Shown: in pieces, positions 55,240-64,000 of the stretch
Layout: each line of letters begins with the position of its first letter
Position numbering within the stretch: the first letter of the stretch is position 1
Assembly: GCA_900110595.1 (NCBI GenBank)
Contig: FOEZ01000008.1
Span: 62,001 to 126,000 of the forward strand
Reading direction: 5' to 3'
Length of the DNA: 64,000 nt
DNA from: Arthrobacter sp. OV608
GTDB taxonomy: Bacteria; Actinomycetota; Actinomycetes; Actinomycetales; Micrococcaceae
The notes under the pieces: generated by a model
What the model was told of the DNA's origin: nothing
Databases searched by the model: none
The model's input: only the letters and a program-made list of their open reading frames with translations
Program-made: the position numbers and the translations under genes

Positions 55240-56481
55240 CTACCGCCGGAAGCGCAGAACCAGCCAGCGCCCCGCCACACCTAAGGCCAGGACCGCCGTC
55301 ATGGTCAGCACGGAAGCGGCAGGCAGGGTGAAGGCCAGCAGCAGGCAGCCCAGGAAGCCGGCGGCGTTCAACCACTTCGGTGCGTACCCGGGATGTTCCC
55401 GCAGGGTGAAGGCGGAGGCGTTCGCCACCGCGTAGTACAGCAGCACGCCGAAACTGGAAAAGCCCACCACCGTCATGACGTCGGCGGTCAGCAGGAGCAG
55501 GATTACGACGGCGGCCACTGCCAGTTCTGCAAAGTACGGCACGGTGTGCTTGCCGCCGATCCTGGCCAGCGGGCGGGGGAGGTCGCGCTCCCGGGCCATG
55601 GCCAGCGTGGTGCGTCCCACTCCGGTGATGAGGGCGAGGAGCGCACCCAGGCAGGCTGCCGCCGCACCCGCCTGCACTGCCGGCGCGCCCGCCGCGAACT
55701 GGGACCGCAGGACGGCCTCCAACAGCGGCGTCTTCGTGGCCGCAAGCTGCCCACCGGGCAGGTGGTTGAGGAGCAGCAACGCCAGGGCCAGGTAGATGGC
55801 GAAGGCCGAAGCCAGGGCACCAAGGATGGCCCGGGGGATTGAATGGGCCGGGTCCTTCACTTCCTCGCCCAGGGTGGCGATCCTGGCATACCCTGCGAAG
55901 GCGAAAAACAGCAGGCCGGCGGCGGGCAGCACGCCAACCAGCCCGCCGGCGGACGCCGTACCCGGGACCGCCACAGGATGGGGCCCGACCAGCGCGGCTA
56001 CCGCAACGAACACCAGGGTTGCCAGTACCACGCACAGCAGGATCCGCGTCAGCAGCGCGGTCCGGGTGATTCCCAGCAGGTTCACCACGGTCAGCGCCAC
56101 CACTGCCGCCACGGCCACCGGCACTGCATAAGCCGGCGCAACATAGCTCCCAAACGTCAGCGCCATGGCAGCACACGAGGCAGTCTTCCCGGTCACAAAT
56201 CCCCAGCCGGCCAGGAAGCCGGGCCACTCGCCAAGCTGCTTCCGGCCATAGACGTAGGTGCCGCCGCTGGTGGGATATTTTGCTGCCAGTGCTGCGGACG
56301 CCACCGCATTGCAGTACGCCACGGCACCCGCGATGACCACCGACACCGCCAGCAGGTTTCCGGCCAGCGCAGCGGCGGGCGCGAACACCACAAACACGCC
56401 CGCGCCCAGCATGGAGCCGAGGCCGATGGTGGTGGCGTCAAAGGTGCCAAGCCTGCGTTGCAGCTGCTGGTGTTCGCTCAT
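55240..56481 (-). CDS. APC-family amino acid permease
   Basis: 413 aa, about 12 membrane helices. The first helix carries the unwound substrate motif TIGLGSMLGAGVFVV; GGTYVYGRKQLGEWPGFLAGW and EEVKDPAHSIPRAI are family landmarks. It probably imports an amino acid or amine; the substrate cannot be told. Divergent from aspS. Confidence 0.9.
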   Translation of the reverse strand: MSEHQQLQRRLGTFDATTIGLGSMLGAGVFVVFAPAAALAGNLLAVSVVIAGAVAYCNAVASAALAAKYPTSGGTYVYGRKQLGEWPGFLAGWGFVTGKTASCAAMALTFGSYVAPAYAVPVAVAAVVALTVVNLLGITRTALLTRILLCVVLATLVFVAVAALVGPHPVAVPGTASAGGLVGVLPAAGLLFFAFAGYARIATLGEEVKDPAHSIPRAILGALASAFAIYLALALLLLNHLPGGQLAATKTPLLEAVLRSQFAAGAPAVQAGAAAACLGALLALITGVGRTTLAMARERDLPRPLARIGGKHTVPYFAELAVAAVVILLLLTADVMTVVGFSSFGVLLYYAVANASAFTLREHPGYAPKWLNAAGFLGCLLLAFTLPAASVLTMTAVLALGVAGRWLVLRFRR

Positions 56482-56590
56482 GCGGCGGTAGTCCCTGGGT
56501 TGCGGGTAAACTCGAACGGGATCGTTCCCGGATCGATCCTATTTAACTTCGCCGTTATCTCCCCGTTGTTACCCCGCAGAAAGGCGTGCT

Positions 56591-58369
56591 GTGCTGCGCA
56601 CACATGACCTCGGATCCCTTCGTTCCGAGCACATTGGACATACCGTAACCCTCGCTGGCTGGGTGGGCCGCCGTCGTGATCACGGTGGCGTGGCCTTCGT
56701 TGACCTGCGCGATGCGTCCGGCGTGGCCCAGGTCGTGGTCCGCGAGGAAGAAGTCTTCCACGGCCTGCGCAACGAGTACGTCCTGCAGATCACCGGCACT
56801 GTCTCCAAGCGGCCCGAGGGCAACGAGAACCCTGCCCTGGCCACCGGCGAAATTGAGGTTATGGCGGACAAGGTGATCATCCTCAATACCTCCGAGCCGC
56901 TCCCGTTCCAGATCGACGAGCACGTTGAGGTGGGCGAGGAAGCACGCCTGAAGCACCGCTACCTGGACCTTCGCCGCCCCGGCCCCGCCCGCAACCTCCG
57001 GCTCCGCTCGGAAGCAAACCGCGTGGCCCGCGAGCTGCTGCACCAGGACGGCTTCGTCGAGGTGGAAACCCCCACACTGACGCGTTCGACGCCGGAAGGC
57101 GCCCGCGACTTCGTGGTCCCCGCCCGCCTGGCACCCGGTTCGTGGTACGCCCTGCCGCAGTCCCCGCAGCTGTTCAAGCAGCTCCTGCAGGTGGGCGGCT
57201 TCGAGAAGTACTACCAGATCGCACGCTGCTACCGCGATGAGGACTTCCGCGCCGACCGCCAGCCGGAATTCACCCAGCTGGACATCGAAGCCAGCTTCGT
57301 GGACCAGGACGACATCATTGCCCTGGGCGAGAACATCGTCAAGGCACTGTGGAAGCTGATCGACGTCGAGATCCCCACGCCGATCCAGCGCATCACTTAC
57401 GCGGACGCCATGGCCCGCTACGGCTCGGACAAGCCCGACCTGCGCTTCGGTGTGGAGCTCACCGAATTGACCGAATTCTTCAAGGACACCAACTTCGGTG
57501 TGTTCAAGGCGCCGTATGTGGGCGCCGTGGTGATGCCCGGCGGTGCCTCCCAGCCGCGCCGTACCCTGGACGGCTGGCAGGAATTCGCCAAGCAGCGCGG
57601 CCACAAGGGCCTCGCCTACGTCTTGTTCAAGGAGGACGGCGAACTCGCCGGCCCCGTGGCAAAGAACCTGACAGACGCGGAACGCGCCGGCCTGGCCGAC
57701 GCTGTTGGCGCCAAGCCAGGCGACTGCATCTTCTTCGCTGCCGGCGAGAAGACGGCGGCCCGTGCCCTGCTGGGTGCTGCCCGCGTTGAAATCGGCCACC
57801 GCACTGGACTCATCGACCCCAACGCCTGGGCCTTCTGCTGGGTGGTGGACGCCCCGATGTTCGAGCCCGCAGCAGCGGCCGTCGCCTCAGGCGATGTGGC
57901 CGTAGGTGCCGGCAAATGGACCGCTGTCCACCACGCTTTCACCTCGCCCAAGCCCGAGTTCCTCGACACCTTCGATAAGGATCCGGAATCAGCGTTGTCA
58001 TACGCCTACGACATCGTCTGCAACGGCAACGAAATCGGCGGCGGGTCCATCCGTATCCACGAACGCGACGTCCAGGAACGGGTCTTTGAACTGATGGGCC
58101 TCGACCGGGAAGACGCCCAGACCAAGTTCGGCTTCCTGCTGGAGGGCTTCAAGTACGGTGCCCCTCCGCACGGCGGCATCGCCTTCGGCTGGGACCGGGT
58201 GGTGGCTCTGCTCGCCGGCGTCGAGTCCATCCGCGACGTTATTGCCTTCCCCAAGACCGGCAACGGTTACGACCCCCTGACTGCGGCCCCGGCCCCCATC
58301 ACACCACAGCAGCGCAAGGAAGCCGGCGTTGACTTCAAGCCGGAAGCCAAGCCCACCGACGGCAAGTAG
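56591..58369 (+). CDS. aspS: Aspartyl-tRNA synthetase
   Basis: 592 aa bacterial-type enzyme. OB-fold anticodon domain ([21 protein letters not shown]), catalytic motif 2 [20 protein letters not shown], the bacterial GAD insertion, and motif 3 [18 protein letters not shown] start after AGAAAGG. A terminator follows, so it is monocistronic. Confidence 0.97.
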   Translation: MLRTHDLGSLRSEHIGHTVTLAGWVGRRRDHGGVAFVDLRDASGVAQVVVREEEVFHGLRNEYVLQITGTVSKRPEGNENPALATGEIEVMADKVIILNTSEPLPFQIDEHVEVGEEARLKHRYLDLRRPGPARNLRLRSEANRVARELLHQDGFVEVETPTLTRSTPEGARDFVVPARLAPGSWYALPQSPQLFKQLLQVGGFEKYYQIARCYRDEDFRADRQPEFTQLDIEASFVDQDDIIALGENIVKALWKLIDVEIPTPIQRITYADAMARYGSDKPDLRFGVELTELTEFFKDTNFGVFKAPYVGAVVMPGGASQPRRTLDGWQEFAKQRGHKGLAYVLFKEDGELAGPVAKNLTDAERAGLADAVGAKPGDCIFFAAGEKTAARALLGAARVEIGHRTGLIDPNAWAFCWVVDAPMFEPAAAAVASGDVAVGAGKWTAVHHAFTSPKPEFLDTFDKDPESALSYAYDIVCNGNEIGGGSIRIHERDVQERVFELMGLDREDAQTKFGFLLEGFKYGAPPHGGIAFGWDRVVALLAGVESIRDVIAFPKTGNGYDPLTAAPAPITPQQRKEAGVDFKPEAKPTDGK

Positions 58370-58386
58370 GGCATCAACCCGTTTGA

Positions 58387-58420
58387 CCTGAAGGCCCTCC
58401 CGCAAAGGAGGGCCTTCAGG
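58387..58420. terminator. Terminator after aspS
   Basis: Perfect 14-bp stem (58387–58400 with 58407–58420), loop CGCAAA. It ends 22 nt before the next gene, so the GNAT gene must have its promoter within or just after it, or depend on readthrough. Confidence 0.85.
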
Positions 58421-58442
58421 CTTATCGCACACAGGAGTCCAC

Positions 58443-59222
58443 ATGGGCTACGGCCTCCCGGGTCTGCATAATTTTGAAACGCTGATGGATGCTGCCTGGC
58501 CTTCCATGGAGCGGCACGACACGGGGGAGTGGGTCCTCCGCGCCGCGGAAGGTGTCACCCAACGGGCCAATTCTGTGTGGCCGCGGACCAGTGCCCAAGC
58601 GCCCGGCGATGCGCTCCGCGTAGCGGCGCAGTGGTACCGGGAACGGCGGCTTCCCCTGATCTTCCAGGTCACGGACGCACCCGCCAACGGCGCGTTGAAC
58701 GACGTCCTGGACGGACACGGCTTCACACGCCAGTCGGAGACACTCATCATGGTTCGGAGCGCGGCGGCCGCACGCGTGCCCGCACGGGATGCCGTTCCGG
58801 TGGAGATAACTGACCGGCCCGACGACGAATGGCTGGCTCTGTGGTGGAGCGTGGACGGCCGCGGCGGCGGGGCAGAGCTGGAGACAGCGCGTGCCATCCT
58901 CACCGGCTGCCCCTCGCTGTATGCCTTGGTGAGGGACGAGGACGGCCGGCCCGCCGCCGTCGGGCGCCTCGCCCTGGTGGATGAAACCGGCGGGATTTAC
59001 TGCATGGCCACCTCCCCGTCGCACCGCCGGCGTGGATACGCTTCCGAAGTACTGCAGGCACTCCTGTCCGAGGGAAACGCACGTGGGATGAACAGTTTCT
59101 GGTTGCTCGTCACCGCCGCCAACGAGGCTGCACAGCAGTTGTACGCCCGCGCCGGATTTACGGAATCCGGCCGCTACCTCTACCGTCAGCAGCGGCCGCG
59201 CCGGGCGCTGACGGGCTGCTGA
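58443..59222 (+). CDS. GNAT-family N-acetyltransferase
   Basis: 259 aa. The C-terminal half has the acetyl-CoA site: VGRLALVDETGGIYCMATSPSH, then the RRRGYASEVLQALL loop and ANEAAQQLYARAGFTESGRYLY. The N-terminal half (WPSMERHDTGEWVLRAA) is a degenerate second domain. Substrate unknown. Confidence 0.9.
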   Translation: MGYGLPGLHNFETLMDAAWPSMERHDTGEWVLRAAEGVTQRANSVWPRTSAQAPGDALRVAAQWYRERRLPLIFQVTDAPANGALNDVLDGHGFTRQSETLIMVRSAAAARVPARDAVPVEITDRPDDEWLALWWSVDGRGGGAELETARAILTGCPSLYALVRDEDGRPAAVGRLALVDETGGIYCMATSPSHRRRGYASEVLQALLSEGNARGMNSFWLLVTAANEAAQQLYARAGFTESGRYLYRQQRPRRALTGC

Positions 59223-59230
59223 GCCGGGCC

Positions 59231-59908
59231 TCAGCCGACCGGGGCGTCGGAAACCTGGACGCGAACTGAGCACGCGTCGGCGGCAGCTTTCCGCAGCACT
59301 GCTGCTTTGGGATCCGGGACATCCAGGTAGGCAAGCCGGGGGAGCGCGGCATAGTCCTTCAGGGCCGGGTGCTGGAGCACAAGCCCCGCTAACGCCCGGT
59401 CACCGCCGGGAACAACGTATTCAAACTGCCCGCTGGTGAATATCCGCAACGCCTGTTCTGCAACAGTCTGAACCAGCGCGTCCGCCTGGTTGGACCGGCG
59501 CCGTGCGAACCGCTGCTGCGACTGGCCGCCTGCCGCAGTCCGGGACTGTACATACGTCGAACCCACCTTCGAGGCCAACAGTGTTCCTTCACTCACCACC
59601 GCTACGCCATATCCACCCCGGCGCACCAGCAACAGCCCAAGACGGCGCGGCTGCGACGCCAGGGAGGCGAGCCTTTCGAGTTCGTCCGCGCCGCGTCCCG
59701 GACGGCCGTCCGCGGGCCAGGGAGCCTGCAGGAGCGCTTCGGCGCCGTCGGACGCCAGCAGGTGCAGGCCGTCGTCGTCATCCTTTACTTGGAACCCGCC
59801 GTGCGCCGCCCCGAACCTCTCCGCCCAGCCAGCCAGCCGGCTGCCGGCGATGAAGGCAGTGCGGACGGAGTGTCCGCGCTGTCCTCCTGCGGCGGTACGT
59901 GCGGGCAT
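59231..59908 (-). CDS. acVLRF1-type peptidyl-tRNA hydrolase (Vms1/eRF1-like)
   Basis: 225 aa. The release-factor-like loop is visible: TYVQSRTAAGGQSQQRFARRR, with the GGQ-x-x-R signature used to release chains from stalled ribosomes. Related actinobacterial proteins are termed acVLRF1. ATG at 59908 with AAGGA 7 nt upstream is chosen; longer readings lack support. Divergent from rarA with a 66-bp intergenic region. Confidence 0.85.
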   Translation of the reverse strand: MPARTAAGGQRGHSVRTAFIAGSRLAGWAERFGAAHGGFQVKDDDDGLHLLASDGAEALLQAPWPADGRPGRGADELERLASLASQPRRLGLLLVRRGGYGVAVVSEGTLLASKVGSTYVQSRTAAGGQSQQRFARRRSNQADALVQTVAEQALRIFTSGQFEYVVPGGDRALAGLVLQHPALKDYAALPRLAYLDVPDPKAAVLRKAAADACSVRVQVSDAPVG

Positions 59909-59962
59909 CAGGGCATCCTTGGCTGGGCGGCGGCTTCGGCGGGAAAGCCGAAGGACTGGAAG

Positions 59963-59968
59963 TAGCCT
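59963..59968 (+). promoter_or_regulatory. -10 box TAGCCT of rarA
   Basis: TAGCCT lies 6 nt before the GTG at 59975; no Shine-Dalgarno. Fits leaderless transcription. Confidence 0.45.
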
Positions 59969-59974
59969 ATCTAT

Positions 59975-61396
59975 GTGGATGATCTCTTCGGGCACGGGCC
60001 AGGCAATGATGACGACGACGACGCTCCCGTTGCCGCCGTCGGCCGGACTGCCGGGGTAGGAGGCAATGCCTCCCCGCGCGGTCCGCTTGCCGTCCGGATG
60101 CGCCCCCGCACCCTGGATGAGGTAGTGGGGCAGCAACATCTCCTGAGCCAGGGGTCACCATTGCGCCAGTTGGCTGCCGGGGCCGGAGCGGACACCTCCG
60201 GACCCGCGGGGCCTACTTCGCTGATCCTGTGGGGTCCCCCGGGGACCGGCAAAACAACCCTTGCGCACGTAATCGCCCGCGGACCGGGCCGGAAGTTCGT
60301 GGAACTTTCCGCCATCACCGCCGGCGTCAAGGACGTACGGCGCGTCATGGACGACGCCCTCACCGCCCGCGACCTGTACAAAACAACCACCGTCCTGTTC
60401 CTGGACGAGATCCACCGCTTCAACAAGGCCCAGCAGGATGCCCTGTTGCCGGGCGTGGAAAACCGGTGGGTGGTACTGGTTGCGGCCACCACGGAGAACC
60501 CCTCCTTCTCCGTGGTCTCACCGCTGCTGTCCCGCTCACTCCTGCTGACGCTCCGTCCGCTGACAGACGCGGATATCGAAGGACTATTGCAGCGCGCCGT
60601 GACCGATCCCCGCGGCTTGGGCGGGAAAGTAAACCTCACTGCCGAAGCACTCGACCACCTGGTCAGGCTTTCGGGCGGTGACGCCCGCCGTGCCCTGACC
60701 GCCCTGGAGGCGGCCGCCGGCGTGGCGTTCGGGGACGCAGATGATGCCGAAGACGGGCCGGTCGCCGTCGATCTGAAGCACACGGAACGCGCGCTGGACG
60801 TTGCGGCAGTGCGGTACGACCGTGCCGGAGACCAGCACTACGACGTCATCAGTGCCTTCATCAAGTCCATCCGCGGCTCCGACGTCGACGCCGCCCTCCA
60901 CTACCTGGCCCGGATGCTCGAAGCGGGGGAGGACCCGCGTTTCGTGGCCCGCAGGATCATGATCTCGGCCGCCGAGGATGTGGGGATGGCTGACCCCACC
61001 GCACTTCAGACTGCTGTGGCGGCGGCGCAGGCGGTGCAGCTGATCGGGATGCCGGAGGGGCGCATCATTCTCGCCGAGGCTGTGGTGCACCTGGCCACGG
61101 CGCCGAAATCCAACGCCGCGTACATGGGCATCAACAAGGCCACCGCCGACGTCCGGGCGGGCTTGGGGATCGGCATTCCCGCGCATCTGAGGGACGCACA
61201 CTACCCGGGTTCCAAGCAGCTGGGCCACGGCGTTGGGTACAAATACGCCCACGATGCCCCGCACGGGGTGGCCGCCCAGCAGTACCCGCCGGATGACCTG
61301 GTGGGGAAGGACTACTACCAGCCCACCGCCAACGGCGCGGAACGGGACATTGCGGTGCGGCTGGAGCGGCTGCGGAAGATTGTCCGGGGCAAGTAA
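59975..61396 (+). CDS. rarA: Replication-associated recombination protein RarA (MgsA)
   Basis: 473 aa AAA+ ATPase. Acidic N-terminus (GNDDDDDAP), [17 protein letters not shown], Walker [14 protein letters not shown], Walker [21 protein letters not shown], sensor AATTENPSF, and the C-terminal tetramerisation part ending [19 protein letters not shown]. It acts at stalled forks. GTG start at 59975. Confidence 0.95.
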   Translation: MDDLFGHGPGNDDDDDAPVAAVGRTAGVGGNASPRGPLAVRMRPRTLDEVVGQQHLLSQGSPLRQLAAGAGADTSGPAGPTSLILWGPPGTGKTTLAHVIARGPGRKFVELSAITAGVKDVRRVMDDALTARDLYKTTTVLFLDEIHRFNKAQQDALLPGVENRWVVLVAATTENPSFSVVSPLLSRSLLLTLRPLTDADIEGLLQRAVTDPRGLGGKVNLTAEALDHLVRLSGGDARRALTALEAAAGVAFGDADDAEDGPVAVDLKHTERALDVAAVRYDRAGDQHYDVISAFIKSIRGSDVDAALHYLARMLEAGEDPRFVARRIMISAAEDVGMADPTALQTAVAAAQAVQLIGMPEGRIILAEAVVHLATAPKSNAAYMGINKATADVRAGLGIGIPAHLRDAHYPGSKQLGHGVGYKYAHDAPHGVAAQQYPPDDLVGKDYYQPTANGAERDIAVRLERLRKIVRGK

Positions 61397-61404
61397 CCCC
61401 GTGG

Positions 61405-61565
61405 TAGGATGGATGTTTGTCTGGCAAGGCGCGGACGCACAATCTCCCCAATTTCACGTTGAGAAGGTTATGCCTGCGCCCAGTAGCAAAAGGCAGCGGT
61501 TGGCCGATGCTCTCCATCGTGGAGGCCAGTAACACTGACACACCGCAGATATTGGAAGGACACAA
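61405..61565 (+). promoter_or_regulatory. rpsD promoter and long 5' leader
   Basis: TAGGAT at 61405–61410 is a likely -10, giving about 150 nt of leader before rpsD. Ribosomal-protein leaders are often autoregulated by the encoded protein. I could not assign a known leader fold. Confidence 0.4.
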
Positions 61566-62192
61566 GTGGCTAACAACACTCGTGCTCGCCGTCAGGCCCG
61601 CCTCTCGCGGTCCCTCGGCATCGCTCTGACCCCCAAGGCCGCCAAGTACATGGAGCGCCGCCCGTACGGCCCCGGTGAGCATGGCCGTGCCCGCAAGAAG
61701 CAGGACTCCGACTACGCCGTACGTCTGCGCGAAAAGCAGCGCCTGCGCGCCCAGTACGGCATCCGCGAAGCACAGATGACCCGTGCCTTCGAAGAGGCCC
61801 GCCGCACCAAGGGCCTGACCGGTGAAAACCTCATCGAACTGCTCGAAATGCGCCTTGACGCCCTGGTCCTGCGTGCCGGCTTCGCCCGCACCATCGCCCA
61901 GGCCCGCCAGCTGGTTGTGCACCGCCACATCCTGGTTGACGGCATCCGCGTTGACCGCCCGTCGTTCCGCGTCGGCGAAGGCCAGCTGGTCCACGTCCAC
62001 AGCCGCAGCGAAACCATGGTTCCGCTCCAGGTCGCAGCAGCAGGCGCCCACCGCGACGTCCTGCCCGCCGTTCCGGCTTACCTGGACGTCAAGCTGGAAG
62101 CCCTCCAGGCACGCCTGGTCCGCCGCCCCAAGCGGTCCGAGATCCCGGTGACCTGCGAAGAGCAGCTCGTCGTCGAATTCTACGCACGCTAA
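61566..62192 (+). CDS. rpsD: 30S ribosomal protein S4
   Basis: 208 aa. RRQARLSRSLGIALTPKAAKYMERRPYGPGEHG and the S4 RNA-binding domain (LEMRLDALVLRAGFARTIAQARQLV, HILVDGIRVDRPS) are each clear. It lacks the zinc Cys cluster of the C+ form. It nucleates 16S rRNA folding. GTG start after GGAAGGA. It stands away from the other ribosomal protein operons, as in Micrococcales. Confidence 0.97.
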   Translation: MANNTRARRQARLSRSLGIALTPKAAKYMERRPYGPGEHGRARKKQDSDYAVRLREKQRLRAQYGIREAQMTRAFEEARRTKGLTGENLIELLEMRLDALVLRAGFARTIAQARQLVVHRHILVDGIRVDRPSFRVGEGQLVHVHSRSETMVPLQVAAAGAHRDVLPAVPAYLDVKLEALQARLVRRPKRSEIPVTCEEQLVVEFYAR

Positions 62193-62209
62193 ATCCCAGC
62201 AGCGTATCC

Positions 62210-62243
62210 AAAGAAGCCCGTGGCAAGCGCCGCGGGCTTCTTT
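62210..62243. terminator. Terminator after rpsD
   Basis: 11-bp stem (62210–62220 with 62233–62243), 12-nt loop, ending in TTT. Rho-independent. Confidence 0.85.
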
Positions 62244-62338
62244 GTATGTAAGGTACTTGGGGGACATCTGCGGAAGCGCGCTTTGCGAAGCACCCGCCGA
62301 TGGCATGAACCACAGAATTTCGAGGAGATGAAACGTCT

Positions 62339-62713
62339 ATGTCTGGTGGCGATATTGCCGGCCTGATCGCTGCCGGAGTGTTCGCGCTCCTGGTGCTGCT
62401 GCTGGCAGTGCCCATCCTGAAGCTGGGCAAAGTCCTGGACGAGGTGCGCACATCCATCCGGTCACTGAGCGACGGCGCGACGCCTTTGATGGACGAGGTC
62501 ACCGCTACCGTGTCCACCACCAACCAGCAGCTGAAGAAGGTGGATGGCATTTCGTCCAACGTCTCGGATGCCTCGGCCAACCTTTCCGCGTTGTCCTCCC
62601 TGGTTGCCGCCACCGTCGGCTCGCCGCTGATCAAGGTGGCGGCGTTCAGCTACGGCGTCCGCACCGCGCTGGCCAACCGCAAGAAACCCGCTGCCGGCCG
62701 CCGCAGCCGCTGA
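62339..62713 (+). CDS. DUF948 membrane protein
   Basis: 124 aa. One N-terminal membrane helix (about 6–28), then the coiled DUF948 region (LDEVRTSIRSLSDGATPLMDEV, NQQLKKVDGISSNVSD) and a basic end. GAGGAG precedes the ATG. Commonly next to alaS in Actinobacteria; function unknown. Confidence 0.88.
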   Translation: MSGGDIAGLIAAGVFALLVLLLAVPILKLGKVLDEVRTSIRSLSDGATPLMDEVTATVSTTNQQLKKVDGISSNVSDASANLSALSSLVAATVGSPLIKVAAFSYGVRTALANRKKPAAGRRSR

Positions 62714-62731
62714 CCTTTCGGAGAACCTGAA

Positions 62732-62974
62732 ATGAAACGACTTGTCTGGATGGGAATCGGCGTGGCCATCGGCGTCATCGCATTCCGCAAAGTGACTGAG
62801 GCGCAGGCCAGCATGCAGTCCACCCTCGGCCCGCAAGGCCTGAACCGGGCAGTGGGCAGGCTCACTGACGGAATTTACGACTTTGCCGATGCCCTCCGGG
62901 ACGGCATGCGCGAACGGGAAACCGACCTCCGCGCCGCCCTCGGAGTGGACTCCGGGGAACTCGCGCGGCGCTGA
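62732..62974 (+). CDS. Small DUF6167-like membrane-associated protein
   Basis: 80 aa. Short hydrophobic N-terminus (LVWMGIGVAIGVIAFRKV) and a helical charged tail (DFADALRDGMREREADL-like). 18 bp after the DUF948 gene; CGGAG upstream. Usually found between DUF948 and alaS. Function unknown. Confidence 0.75.
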   Translation: MKRLVWMGIGVAIGVIAFRKVTEAQASMQSTLGPQGLNRAVGRLTDGIYDFADALRDGMRERETDLRAALGVDSGELARR

Positions 62975-63107
62975 CCTCAGCAACGGCACCAGGCGGCGCC
63001 CGGCCGCAGCACCTTAGAACCAACAGGCAGCAACCGTGCCAACGGAACTGCCACGTGAACGAACTTCCGCGCAGCCGCGTGGACCAAGAAGGGTAAGTAA
63101 ACAGCTC

Positions 63108-64000
63108 ATGAAGTCGCAGGAGATCACAAAGCGCTGGGTGGACTTTTTTGTCAGCAAGGGCCACACGGCGGTTCCCTCCGCATCGCTGGTCTCCAGCGAC
63201 CCATCGCTGCTGTTCACGGTTGCCGGCATGGTTCCGTTCATTCCCTACCTCACGGCCCGCGAGGTGCCGCCCTACTCCCGCGCCACCAGCGTGCAGAAAT
63301 GCATCCGCACCGGCGACATCGAGGAAGTGGGCAAGACCGCGCGGCACGGCACCTTCTTCCAGATGTGCGGCAACTTCTCCTTCGGCGACTACTTCAAGGA
63401 AGACGCCATCAAGTTCGCCTGGGAACTGCTCACCACGAGCGTTGCCGACGGCGGCTACGGCCTTGCGCCCGAACTGCTGTGGGTGACCGTCTACGAAGAG
63501 GACGACGAAGCCAAGGACCTCTGGCTGAAGAACACCGGCGTCCCGGCCGAGCGCATCCAGAAGATGGGCAAGTCTGACAACTACTGGCATACCGGCCAGC
63601 CCGGACCCGCCGGCCCCTGCTCCGAGATCTACTATGACCGCGGCCCGGCGTACGGTGTGGAGGGCGGTCCGCTGGCGGACGAGACCCGCTACATCGAGAT
63701 CTGGAACCTCGTGTTTATGCAGTACCAGATCGAAAACGTCCGTACCAAGGAAGACTTCGATGTGGTGGGCGAGCTGCCCAAGCGCAACATCGACACCGGC
63801 CTGGGCATGGAGCGCCTGGCCATGATCCTGCAGGGCGTCGAGAACATGTACGAGACCGACCAGGTCCGTCCCGTCATTGACAAAGCCGCTGAACTTTCCG
63901 GCAGGGAATACACCTCCGCCGAGACCCCGGACGATCCCCACCACACGGACGACGTCCGCATGCGTGTGGTGGCCGACCACATCCGCTCGGCCCTGATGCT
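63108..64000 (+). CDS. alaS: Alanyl-tRNA synthetase, N-terminal part (cut by window edge)
   Basis: First 297 codons present, ending at the window edge. Class II core: [93 protein letters not shown]. The ATG at 63108 starts the conserved N-terminus; AAGGG is about 14 nt upstream. The editing and oligomerisation domains lie outside the window. Confidence 0.96.
   Translation, partial: MKSQEITKRWVDFFVSKGHTAVPSASLVSSDPSLLFTVAGMVPFIPYLTAREVPPYSRATSVQKCIRTGDIEEVGKTARHGTFFQMCGNFSFGDYFKEDAIKFAWELLTTSVADGGYGLAPELLWVTVYEEDDEAKDLWLKNTGVPAERIQKMGKSDNYWHTGQPGPAGPCSEIYYDRGPAYGVEGGPLADETRYIEIWNLVFMQYQIENVRTKEDFDVVGELPKRNIDTGLGMERLAMILQGVENMYETDQVRPVIDKAAELSGREYTSAETPDDPHHTDDVRMRVVADHIRSALM

Noticed and set aside
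61417..61629. 70-codon reading frame over the rpsD leader and start
   Set aside because: Overlaps rpsD out of frame, no ribosome binding site, no known family.

Overview
The window is a high-GC actinobacterial chromosome segment, most like Arthrobacter/Pseudarthrobacter (Micrococcales). The signs are: GTG and TTG starts, apparently leaderless genes, mycoredoxin in place of classical glutaredoxin, acVLRF1, an Actinobacteria-type rpsD, and the order thrS–HIT–pgsA–pdxS–pdxT–yebC–ruvCAB–yajC–secDF–relA–ppi–hisS–aspS–rarA–alaS, which is the order I recall for mycobacteria. No rRNA, tRNA, CRISPR array, prophage or insertion sequence was seen.

Region 1 (1–25 kb) is accessory and house-keeping DNA of mixed function. 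It opens with the N-terminus of a LacI-type regulator behind two perfect palindromic operators. Next come a two-gene unit (EVE-like/HNH nuclease plus winged-helix/DUF2087 protein) and a stress-response island (tandem universal stress protein, GAF histidine kinase, DevR-like response regulator). These are followed by a DUF4389 membrane protein, small stress-type ORFs, RNase Z and SelO. A divergent pair of cell-wall hydrolases follows; the minus-strand LysM/P60 gene carries a recognisable c-di-AMP (ydaO-type) riboswitch. The rest is small enzymes: a DksA-like/AlkD-like/DUF1810 cluster, SDR, phosphodiesterase, NUDIX, EEP nuclease, thioesterase, PadR–UbiB operon, lipoate-ligase-like protein, mycoredoxin, SRAP/YedK, VOC protein and chorismate mutase.

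Region 2 (24.6–28.6 kb) is an SOS-type operon, DUF6504 protein plus DnaE2. It lies behind an 18-bp palindrome with LexA-box spacing that is flanked by 10-bp direct repeats. ImuA and ImuB are not next to it.

Region 3 (28.6–64 kb) is the conserved core. It holds translation genes (thrS, hisS, aspS, rpsD, alaS), phospholipid synthesis (pgsA-type), vitamin B6 synthesis (pdxS, pdxT), and lipid II amidation (murT–gatD; MurT appears to lack the usual zinc ribbon). It also holds recombination and repair genes (ruvCAB, rarA), protein export (yajC–secD–secF), the stringent response (bifunctional rel) and ribosome rescue (acVLRF1). Between these sit an M3 peptidase, a CapA-like lipoprotein, an orphan AbiEi-like protein antisense to the rel 3' end, a DUF349 coiled-coil protein, a membrane-anchored cyclophilin, a DUF222-HNH protein and an APC permease.

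Most start codons were chosen by Shine-Dalgarno position. A notable group instead has a -10-like hexamer about 6 nt before the start codon, which suggests leaderless transcripts. The only stretch over 300 bp without a gene is 11436–12007, which contains the riboswitch and two divergent promoters. I did not find a convincing entirely new defence or mobile system. The best leads are the EVE-HNH/DUF2087 pair, the palindrome in front of dnaE2, the three-repeat PadR operator, and a motif shared by two distant genes at the same distance from their starts.
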